A stretch of 64,000 nt of DNA from an uncultured Dechloromonas sp. (lineage in GTDB: Bacteria > Pseudomonadota > Gammaproteobacteria > Burkholderiales > Rhodocyclaceae), in assembly GCF_945957265.1 (NCBI RefSeq), contig NZ_CAMFKO010000019.1:1-64000 (forward strand), written 5' to 3'. This document shows positions 53,114 to 60,400 of this stretch, one piece after another. The notes beneath the pieces were generated by a model. That model did not search any database. It saw only the letters and a list, made by a program, of their open reading frames with translations, and had not been told where the DNA came from. Each line of letters starts with the position of its first letter. Positions within the stretch are counted from its first letter, which is position 1. Made by a program: the position numbers and the translations under genes.

Positions 53114-54445
53114 TTATTGCTTGCACTGTTCCGGCGTACGCGGCGTGATCTTCTTCTCTTCGGCGTACTTGCGCGAAGCGTTGAGGACCATGCCGCGCAG
53201 CAGCTTCTCGTCGGCCTGGTACCAGTCGGCGCCCGGCGTCCACTTGGTGCCGTCCCAGGTCTGGATACGCACCCACGACGATCCCATGTGATCGAGGCAG
53301 GAGGTCTGCACCGGGCGCATCACGCCGGCGAAACCCATGCCGTCCAGGGTCTTCTGGTCGAGATTGATGTTTTCCAGGCCCCAGCGGGTCTGCTCGCCAG
53401 TCATGACCTTGCCCTTGCCGTAGCGCTCCTGCGCCTTGCGCACGCCCTCGACGGCGACCATGGAGGAGATCAGACCGCGCATGTAGAGCACGGAACCGAC
53501 TTCTTCCTTCGGGCCGGTGCCCTGCCCCTTGGCATGGACCATCTCCAGCATGTCCTTGACCACCTTGGAATTCGGCTCGGCGGAGTGCTGCAGGGTCAGC
53601 GCGGCATAACCCTTGGCACCGGCGCCGACGTCCTTGACATCGGGTTCGGCACCCGCCCACCAGATGCCGAGCATCTTCTCGCGGGCGAAGCCGGTGGCCT
53701 GCGCTTCCTTCAGGGCGGTGGAGTTCATGACGCCCCAGCCCCAGAGCAGGACGTTGTCCGGACGCGCCTGGCGGATCTGCAGCCAGGTCGCCTTCTGCTC
53801 GACGCCCGGATGGGCGACCGGCAGCAGCATCAGCTCGAAGCCGTGCATCTTGGCGCGCTCCTGCAGCAGCGGGATGGGTTCCTTGCCGAACGGGCTGTCG
53901 TGGTAAACCAGCGCGATCTTCTTGCCCTTGAGCTTGTCGAGGCCGCCGGCCTGCTTGGCGATGTGCTGGATGGCGACATCGGCGCCGACCCAGTAGGTGC
54001 CGAGGAGCGGGAAGTTCCAGTTGAACACCGAGCCGTCCTGCGATTCGCTGCGGCCGTAGCCGGCGGTCACCAGCGGAATCTTGTCCACCGGCGCCTTGTC
54101 GGTCAGCGCGAAGGTGACGCCCGTCGACAGCGGCTGGAAGACGGTGGCGCCCTTGCCCTTCAGACGCTCGTAGCACTCGACGCCGCGGTCGGTGGCGTAG
54201 CCGAATTCGCACTCCTCGAAGGAGATCTTGACGCCGTTGACGCCGCCCTTGGCGTTCACCAGCTTGAGGTAATCGACGTAGCCGTTGGCCCAGGGATTGC
54301 CGTTGGCGGCATAGGCCCCGGTGCGATACACCAGGACCGGGAAGAACTGCTCCTTGGCCTGGGCGAAGGCCGCGGTGGATACGGTCGCCGAAGTCAGGCC
54401 GACGGCTGAAACGGCTGCAGCAAGTGCGAGAGCGCGGAATTTCAT
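53114..54445 (-). CDS. ABC transporter substrate-binding protein (second Liv-type system)
   Basis: A 443-residue periplasmic binding protein with a standard signal peptide (cut after AFA, no lipobox). The type I fold is seen in FFPVLVYRTGAYAANGNPW and KGKKIALVYHDSPFGKEPI. This subgroup is long for LivK and is usually found with acyl- or phenylacetate-CoA ligases. Start MKFRAL follows AGGAGGAGA. A hairpin follows the gene. Confidence 0.9.
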   Translation of the reverse strand: MKFRALALAAAVSAVGLTSATVSTAAFAQAKEQFFPVLVYRTGAYAANGNPWANGYVDYLKLVNAKGGVNGVKISFEECEFGYATDRGVECYERLKGKGATVFQPLSTGVTFALTDKAPVDKIPLVTAGYGRSESQDGSVFNWNFPLLGTYWVGADVAIQHIAKQAGGLDKLKGKKIALVYHDSPFGKEPIPLLQERAKMHGFELMLLPVAHPGVEQKATWLQIRQARPDNVLLWGWGVMNSTALKEAQATGFAREKMLGIWWAGAEPDVKDVGAGAKGYAALTLQHSAEPNSKVVKDMLEMVHAKGQGTGPKEEVGSVLYMRGLISSMVAVEGVRKAQERYGKGKVMTGEQTRWGLENINLDQKTLDGMGFAGVMRPVQTSCLDHMGSSWVRIQTWDGTKWTPGADWYQADEKLLRGMVLNASRKYAEEKKITPRTPEQCKQ

Positions 54446-54501
54446 GGGTTGTCTCCTCCTGTTGATCAGGTTATGAATCGTGAAATTTTGCTGTCTCCGC
54501 G

Positions 54502-55578
54502 TCAGTGCGGGAAAGGCCACAGACGCAGTTTTTCCTTGGCGATCGCCCACAGGCGAGCCAGGCCGTGCGGTTCGACGATCAGGAAGAAGACGATCAGCGA
54601 ACCGAAGATGATCAGTTCCGCATGCGACACCGCAGCCGTCGAGATATGAAACCCGAGCAGGTTGCCGAGCGCCGGCAGGAACTGGTTGAGGAAGATGGGC
54701 AGGATGACGATGAAGGCGGCGCCGACGAAGCTGCCGAGAATCGAACCCAGACCGCCGATGATGACCATGAACAGCAACTGGAAGGAACGATCGACCGAGA
54801 AGGCCGCCGGCTCCCAGGAACCGAGGTGCACAAAGCCCCACAGGGCGCCGGCGACGCCGACGAAGAACGAACTGACGGCGAAGGCCGAGAGCTTGGCGTA
54901 CATCGGGCGGATGCCGATGACCTCGGCGGCCACGTCCATGTCGCGGATGGCCATCCACTGGCGGCCGATGGTGGCGCGCGTCATGTTCTTGGCGATCACC
55001 GCGAAGGCGACGATGAAGCCGAGGCAGAACAGGTATTTTTCGGCCGGCGCGTCGATCACCCAGCCGAAGACGCTGAGGTCGGAGACGGACACCGAACCCG
55101 ACGACGAATCGTTGGTGAACCACTTGATGCGCAGGAAGGCCCAGTCGCAGAAGAACTGCGCCGCCAGCGTCGCCACGGCCAGGTAGAGGCCGCGCACCCG
55201 CAGGCTGGGTATGCCGAACAGGATGCCCATGCCGGCCGAGGTCAGGCCGCCGAGCAGCAGCGCGCCGATCAGCGGCATGCCGTCGATACGGATCAGGAAG
55301 TTGTACGCCGCATACGCCCCGACCGCCATGAAGGCCCCCGCCCCCAGGGTGATCTGGCCGCAATAGCCGACCAGCAGGTTGACCCCGAGCGCGGCGAGCG
55401 ACAGGATCAGGAAGGGAATGAGAATGGCACGGAACATGTACTCGTCGGCCAGCATCGGCACGGCGAGGAAGGCGAAGGCAACGACACCGAGGACGAACCA
55501 CTTGTCCTGGGCGATGGTGAAGATTTGCTGGTCGGCCGCGTAGGTGGTCTTGAACTGGCCGTTTTCACGATAGAGCAC
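54502..55578 (-). CDS. ABC transporter permease LivM (second system)
   Basis: A 358-residue inner-membrane permease. LGVNLLVGYCGQITLGAGAFMAVGAYAAYN and RQWMAIRDMDVAAEVIGIRPM are LivM signatures. It starts 18 bases past the micro-ORF described at 55597-55692 and 116 bases after livH ends. Confidence 0.93.
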   Translation of the reverse strand: MLYRENGQFKTTYAADQQIFTIAQDKWFVLGVVAFAFLAVPMLADEYMFRAILIPFLILSLAALGVNLLVGYCGQITLGAGAFMAVGAYAAYNFLIRIDGMPLIGALLLGGLTSAGMGILFGIPSLRVRGLYLAVATLAAQFFCDWAFLRIKWFTNDSSSGSVSVSDLSVFGWVIDAPAEKYLFCLGFIVAFAVIAKNMTRATIGRQWMAIRDMDVAAEVIGIRPMYAKLSAFAVSSFFVGVAGALWGFVHLGSWEPAAFSVDRSFQLLFMVIIGGLGSILGSFVGAAFIVILPIFLNQFLPALGNLLGFHISTAAVSHAELIIFGSLIVFFLIVEPHGLARLWAIAKEKLRLWPFPH

Positions 55579-55596
55579 GTTTTTTCTCCCTGACGG

Positions 55597-55692
55597 TCAG
55601 ACGCGATTGATGATCTTTTGGCTACGGCCGCTGACGCTTAACTTGCTCCGCAAATTAGCCTGCGCCGAAAGATTGAGTGCTTTGTTCATCAT
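55597..55692 (-). CDS. Micro-ORF repeating the livH 3' end (doubtful)
   Basis: A 31-codon frame just after livH. Its last residues, QKIINRV, repeat the livH end EKIINRV, and the DNA of 55597-55619 repeats 55695-55717 with 21 of 23 bases identical, stop codon included. The rest (MMNKALNLSAQANLRSK) matches nothing known to me. It may be a leftover of a partial duplication or insertion rather than a working gene. Confidence 0.3.
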   Translation of the reverse strand: MMNKALNLSAQANLRSKLSVSGRSQKIINRV

Positions 55693-55717
55693 GATCACAC
55701 CCGATTGATGATCTTTT
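55597..55717. repeat. Direct repeat of 23 bp flanking a 75-bp insert at the livH end
   Basis: Copies at 55597-55619 and 55695-55717 differ at two positions (21 of 23 identical). The right-hand copy is the authentic livH C-terminus and stop codon. Confidence 0.75.
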
Positions 55718-56624
55718 CGCCGAACAAGCCCTGCGGCCGGAACAGCAAAACAACAAGGGCGAGGACGTAGGCGAACCAAATTTCGATGCCGCCGCCGACC
55801 ATCGGTCCGATATAGACCTCCGAGAGTTTTTCGCCGACGCCGATGATCAGGCCGCCGACGATGGCGCCCGGCACCGAGGTCAGGCCGCCCAGGATGACCA
55901 CCGGCAGGGCGCGCAGGGCCACCGTCGCCAGCGAGAACTGGACGCCCAGCTTGGAACCCCAGATGATGCCCGCGACCAGGGCGACGACGCCGGCGACCAG
56001 CCAGACGATGACCCAGATGCGGTTGAGCGGGATGCCGATGGACAAGGCCGCCTGGTGGTCGTCGGCCACCGCGCGCAGGGCGCGGCCGACCGGCGTCTTC
56101 TGGAAGAACAGGGTGAGCAGGCCGACCAGCAGCGCGGCGATGAGGGCGGCGATGAAGTCTTCCTTGTTGATCAGGATGCCGCCTTCGAACAGGTTCTCGA
56201 ACATCATCACCGGCTCTTTCGGCATGCCGACGTCGATGTTGTAGATTTCGCTGCCGAAGATGGTCTGGCCGATGCCTTCGAGGACGTAGGTGATGCCCAG
56301 CGTGACCATCAGCAGGGTGGCGCCCTCCTGGTTGACCAGTTTGCGCAGCACGAAGCGCTCGACCGCCCAGGCCACCAGCCACATCACCGCGCCGGCGCCG
56401 ACAAAGGCGATCAGGTTGGCGAGGAACAGGCTGTTGCCGCCGAGGGCCGCATTGGCCCACTCGGAAAAACGCGCCATGGCCAGCGCGGCAAACAGCACCA
56501 TCGCCCCCTGCGCGAAGTTGAAGACGCCGGAGGACTTGAAGATCAGCACGAAGCCGAGCGCCACCAGCGAGTACAGCATGCCCGCCATCAGGCCGCCGAT
56601 CAGTGTTTCGATAAAGAATCCCAT
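55695..56624 (-). CDS. ABC transporter permease LivH (second system)
   Basis: A 309-residue permease. FIETLIGGLMAGMLYSLVALGFVLIFK and RAVADDHQAALSIGIPLNRI fit LivH. It follows livG by 12 bases. Its 3' end is repeated downstream (see the 23-bp repeat). Confidence 0.94.
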   Translation of the reverse strand: MGFFIETLIGGLMAGMLYSLVALGFVLIFKSSGVFNFAQGAMVLFAALAMARFSEWANAALGGNSLFLANLIAFVGAGAVMWLVAWAVERFVLRKLVNQEGATLLMVTLGITYVLEGIGQTIFGSEIYNIDVGMPKEPVMMFENLFEGGILINKEDFIAALIAALLVGLLTLFFQKTPVGRALRAVADDHQAALSIGIPLNRIWVIVWLVAGVVALVAGIIWGSKLGVQFSLATVALRALPVVILGGLTSVPGAIVGGLIIGVGEKLSEVYIGPMVGGGIEIWFAYVLALVVLLFRPQGLFGEKIINRV

Positions 56625-56636
56625 GTCGCTCTCCGC

Positions 56637-57419
56637 TTAGTGACCGGCGCCCAGGTAGGCCTTGATGACCTCGGGGCTGGAACGCACTTCATCCGGCAGG
56701 CCGTCGCCGATCTTCTTGCCGTAGTCGAGGACGACCACGCGGTCGGAAATATCCATGACCACTCCCATGTCGTGCTCGATGAGCACGATGGTGGTGCCGA
56801 ACTGGTCGTTGACGTCGAGGATGAAGCGGCACATGTCCTGCTTTTCCTCGACGTTCATGCCGGCCATCGGCTCGTCGAGCAACAGGATCTGCGGCTCCAT
56901 GGCCAGCGCGCGGCCGAGGTCGACGCGCTTCTGCAGGCCGTAGGGCAGGCGCCCCACGGGCGTCTTGCGGATGTGCTGGATTTCGAGGAAGTCGATGATT
57001 TCCTCGACCTTGCGCCGATGCTCCAGCTCCTCCTTCTGCGCCGGCCCGAACCACATGGCCTGGAGCAGCAGGTTGCTCTTCATCTTCAGCGTGCGGCCGG
57101 TCATGATGTTGTCGAGCACGCTCATGCCCTTGAACAGCGCGATGTTCTGGAAAGTCCGCGCGATGCCGGTGCTGGCCGCCATGTGCGGCTCCATTTTCTT
57201 GCGCTCGGCGCCGCGGTAGAAGATCTTGCCTTCCTGCGGGTGGTAGACGCCGTTGATGACGTTGAGCATCGAGCTCTTGCCGGCACCGTTGGGGCCGATG
57301 ATGGCGCGCACTTCGTGCTCGCGGATATCGAAGGAAATGTCGGTCAGTGCCTTGACGCCGCCGAAGCGCAGCGAAATGTTCTGCAGATCAAGGATGACGT
57401 CGCCGATTTTTCTGCTCAT
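56637..57419 (-). CDS. ABC transporter ATPase LivG (second system)
   Basis: A 260-residue ATPase. Walker A GPNGAGKSS and Walker B ILLLDEPMAGMN are intact, while the signature LPYGLQKRVDLGRAL departs from LSGGQ, as in many LivG proteins. The start MSRKIG lies behind GGGAGAG and follows the ligase gene by 16 bases. Confidence 0.93.
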   Translation of the reverse strand: MSRKIGDVILDLQNISLRFGGVKALTDISFDIREHEVRAIIGPNGAGKSSMLNVINGVYHPQEGKIFYRGAERKKMEPHMAASTGIARTFQNIALFKGMSVLDNIMTGRTLKMKSNLLLQAMWFGPAQKEELEHRRKVEEIIDFLEIQHIRKTPVGRLPYGLQKRVDLGRALAMEPQILLLDEPMAGMNVEEKQDMCRFILDVNDQFGTTIVLIEHDMGVVMDISDRVVVLDYGKKIGDGLPDEVRSSPEVIKAYLGAGH

Positions 57420-57435
57420 TGTTCTCTCTCTCCCT

Positions 57436-59403
57436 TCAGGCCGCTTTTTTGGCGATCGGGAAGGTCTTGACATCGATGATCTTGAGGTCGGCGGATACCT
57501 TGCCGCGACGCCCGTCCTCGAACTTGACCTCGGTTTCGATGTACTGGTTGCCCTTGCCTGCGTAGAGGGCGTCGATCAGTACCTTGTATTTTTCCGCGAT
57601 GAAATTGCGGCGCACCTTGCGCGTGCGGGTCAGCTCGTCGTCGTCCGGATCCAGCTCCTTGTGCAGGACCAGGAAGCGATGCACCTGCGAGTCGGCGACC
57701 ATGGCGTCGTGGGCGAGCGAGGCGTTCACCTCTTCGATGCACGACTTGATCATCTCCAGCACCTGCGGCTTGCCGGCGAGGTCGGTGTAGCCCGAGTAGG
57801 CGATGTTGCGGCGCTCGGCCCAGTTGCCGACGGCGCCGACGTCGATGTTGATGAAGGCGCAGACCATGTCGCGGTCGTGGCCGAAGCAGACGGCCTCCTT
57901 CACGAACGGGAAGAACTTGAGCTTGTTCTCGATGTAGTTCGGGGCGAACATCGCGCCGTTCGACAGCTTGCCGACGTCCTTGGCGCGGTCGATGATCTTC
58001 AGGTGGCCGTCCTCGTCGAGGAAGCCGGCGTCGCCGGTCAGGAAATAGCCATCGGCATCGATAGCCTCGGCCGTTGCGTCGGGGCGCTTGTAGTATTCCT
58101 TGAGCAGCATCGCGCCCTTGACCAGCACCTCGCCGTTGTCGGCGATCCTGATCTCGACGCCGGGCGCCGGGGCGCCGACGGTATCGGCCTTGACCTGGCC
58201 GTCCGGCTGCAGGCAGACATAGGCGCAGGTTTCGGTCTGGCCGTAGAGCTGCTTGAGGTTGATGCCGATCGAGCGGTAGAAGCTGAACAGCTCGGGGCCG
58301 ATGGCGGCGCCGGCGGTGTAGGCGACCCTGATCCGGCTCATGCCGAGCACGTTGCGCAGCGGTCCGTAGATCAGCAGGTTGCCGAGCCCGTACTGGAAAC
58401 GGTCGCCGGCGGAAACCGGCTTGCCGTCGAGGATGTCGCCGCCGCAGCGCTTGGCGACCGCCATGAAGTGATGGAACAGGCGCTGCTTGAGCGGCCCGGC
58501 GTCTTCCATGCGGATCTGCACCGAGGTCAGCAGGCTCTCGAAGACGCGCGGCGGCGCGAAATAGTAGGTCGGCCCGATTTCGCGCAGGTCGGTCATCACC
58601 GTCTCGCCGGATTCCGGGCAGTTGATGGTGAAGCCGCAGACCAGCGACTGCGCGAACGAGAACAGGTGGTCGCCCACCCAGGCCATCGGCAGGTAGGAGA
58701 GGATGTCGCCCTCGGCACCGAGCTTGTCGACCTGCGCCCCGCCCTGCGCGGCGGCGATGAAGGCGGCGTGCGTCTGGCAGACGCCCTTGGGCTTGCCGGT
58801 GGTGCCGGAGGTGTAGAGCATCACCGAGACATCGTCATAGTGGCCCTTTTCGACCTCGGCATTGAGGAAGTCGGAATGGTTGCGGTCGTGGATGCGCCCC
58901 ATTTCCATCAGTTCATGCACGTCGTGCAGGAAAGGTTGGTTGTAGTGGCGCATGCCGCGCGGGTCGTCGTAGATGATGTGCTCGAGCGACGGCAGCTGGT
59001 CCTTGATCTCGAGCAGCTTGTCGACCTGCTCCTGGTCCTCGACGATGGCGAAGCGGACGCCGGCGTCCTGCAGCACGAACAGCATCTCGGCGGCCACCGC
59101 GTCCTGGTACAGCGGCACCGGCACGCCGCCCAGGCACTGGGCAGCGCTCATCATCATGTAGAGATGCGGGCGGTTGTCGCCGACGATGGCCAGGTTGTCG
59201 CCGCGCTTGAAACCCAGCGAGGCCAGGCCGCAAGCCAGCGCGCGGACGCGCTCGGCGACGTCGGACCAGGTCCAGGTCTGCCAGATGCCGAGATACTTCT
59301 CGCGCATGGCCGGCGCATTGGGCCGGACCCTGGCGTGATGAAACAACAGCCGCGGGAAGGTGTGCAAACCGTCCAGCGAATCGAAATTCACCTGCGTGGG
59401 CAT
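57436..59403 (-). CDS. AMP-forming acyl-CoA synthetase (long-chain type)
   Basis: First gene of the second transport operon, 655 residues. The AMP-binding motifs YTSGTTGKPKGVCQTH, YGQTETCAYV and TGDAGFLDEDGHLKIIDRAKD are complete. A large insert and C-terminus place it among long-chain/FadD15-like enzymes. Linked to LivGHM, a binding protein, LivF and a PaaK-like ligase, it would trap an imported acid as its CoA ester. Start MPTQVNF; the divergent Crp/Fnr gene begins 177 bases away. Confidence 0.9.
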   Translation of the reverse strand: MPTQVNFDSLDGLHTFPRLLFHHARVRPNAPAMREKYLGIWQTWTWSDVAERVRALACGLASLGFKRGDNLAIVGDNRPHLYMMMSAAQCLGGVPVPLYQDAVAAEMLFVLQDAGVRFAIVEDQEQVDKLLEIKDQLPSLEHIIYDDPRGMRHYNQPFLHDVHELMEMGRIHDRNHSDFLNAEVEKGHYDDVSVMLYTSGTTGKPKGVCQTHAAFIAAAQGGAQVDKLGAEGDILSYLPMAWVGDHLFSFAQSLVCGFTINCPESGETVMTDLREIGPTYYFAPPRVFESLLTSVQIRMEDAGPLKQRLFHHFMAVAKRCGGDILDGKPVSAGDRFQYGLGNLLIYGPLRNVLGMSRIRVAYTAGAAIGPELFSFYRSIGINLKQLYGQTETCAYVCLQPDGQVKADTVGAPAPGVEIRIADNGEVLVKGAMLLKEYYKRPDATAEAIDADGYFLTGDAGFLDEDGHLKIIDRAKDVGKLSNGAMFAPNYIENKLKFFPFVKEAVCFGHDRDMVCAFINIDVGAVGNWAERRNIAYSGYTDLAGKPQVLEMIKSCIEEVNASLAHDAMVADSQVHRFLVLHKELDPDDDELTRTRKVRRNFIAEKYKVLIDALYAGKGNQYIETEVKFEDGRRGKVSADLKIIDVKTFPIAKKAA

Positions 59404-59498
59404 TTCTCGTCTCCTCCGCCGCGACTCATGGTTCGCGGTCTAACGTTCGTTTGATTCATTGTGGGGATTGCCGGCTTACACCAACCTTGCAACCCCCA

Positions 59499-59568
59499 GC
59501 GACAATCACTGAGCTTGTCGCGCAGTGTATGCACATTGCGGACGTATAATTGTCGCTCGGCAGACAAT
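59499..59568. promoter_or_regulatory. Two TTGTC/GACAA dyads and a TATAAT in the divergent gap
   Basis: GCGACAA-N9-TTGTCGC (59499-59521) and ATTGTC-N8-GACAAT (59549-59568) share the half-site TTGTC. A TATAAT (59545-59550) abuts the second dyad. The layout suits autoregulation by the Crp/Fnr-type gene and control of the divergent ligase-transporter operon, which is inference. Confidence 0.5.
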
Positions 59569-59580
59569 CCGGAAAATATT

Positions 59581-60255
59581 TTGAATAACGCTGAGGAACT
59601 GCTGCGAAGCTCCCTGTGGGGGCAGTCGCTGACCGAGCCGGAACTGGACAAGGCGCTCTCCGGAACCACCGAACGCACTTTTGCCCCGGGCGCCTTCATC
59701 TGCATGAAGGGCGAGCCTGTCGAATACTGGATGGGCATCATCGACGGCCTGGGCAAGATGGCCAGCCACTGGACCACCGGCAAGACCACGTCGCTGACCG
59801 GCATCAGCTCGGGCGGCTGGTTTGGCGAAGGCTCGCTGCTCAAGAAGGAAACCCGCCGCTACGACGTCATGGCGCTGCGCGAAACCCGCGTCGCCTTCAT
59901 GAACCGGGCGACCTTCCTGTGGCTGATGGATCACAGCATCCCCTTCAACCGCTACCTGATCGCCCAGCTCAACGAACGCCTCGGCCAGTTCATCGGCATG
60001 ATGGAAAACGAACGCATGCTGGATACCGACGCCCGCATCGCGCGCGGGCTGGCGGCGCTGTTCAACCCCGTCCTCTACCCCGGGACCAACCGCCTGCTGC
60101 AGATTTCGCAGGAGGAACTCGGCTATCTGGCCGGCGTCTCCCGCCAGCGCGCCAACCAGGCGCTCAAGGTGCTCGAGGATGCCGGGCTGGTACGCAGCGA
60201 GTACGGCGGCATCCACATCGTCGATCTCGACGGACTGCGCCGCTTCGGGGACTAG
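59581..60255 (+). CDS. Crp/Fnr-family transcriptional regulator
   Basis: A 224-residue regulator: cyclic-nucleotide-like beta-barrel at about 20-130 (FAPGAFICMKGEPVEYWMGII), dimer helix, and a winged HTH at about 165-220 (ISQEELGYLAGVSRQRANQALKVLEDAGLV). The FNR cluster cysteines are absent, so oxygen sensing through an Fe-S cluster is unlikely. A TTG start at 59581 fits the downstream position of the dyads and a GGA site; longer frames run through them. It probably controls the divergent operon. Confidence 0.85.
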   Translation: MNNAEELLRSSLWGQSLTEPELDKALSGTTERTFAPGAFICMKGEPVEYWMGIIDGLGKMASHWTTGKTTSLTGISSGGWFGEGSLLKKETRRYDVMALRETRVAFMNRATFLWLMDHSIPFNRYLIAQLNERLGQFIGMMENERMLDTDARIARGLAALFNPVLYPGTNRLLQISQEELGYLAGVSRQRANQALKVLEDAGLVRSEYGGIHIVDLDGLRRFGD

Positions 60256-60260
60256 CGCAC

Positions 60261-60282
60261 CGCTTCGCCGACAGGCGAAGCG
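60261..60282 (+). terminator. Hairpin after the Crp/Fnr gene
   Basis: CGCTTCGCC/GGCGAAGCG, a perfect 9-bp stem with GACA loop, 5 bases past the stop. No T run, so a weak or Rho-assisted terminator. Confidence 0.5.
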
Positions 60283-60400
60283 CCCCCCGGCCATCCCCCC
60301 TCGCCGCGCATTCCAACTGCGTGTCATGCGGCTATACTGAGCGTCACCGACCCGAGGGTTGGCACATCGGATGCAGCTTTTGTGCGAGGCTCGAAATCGA

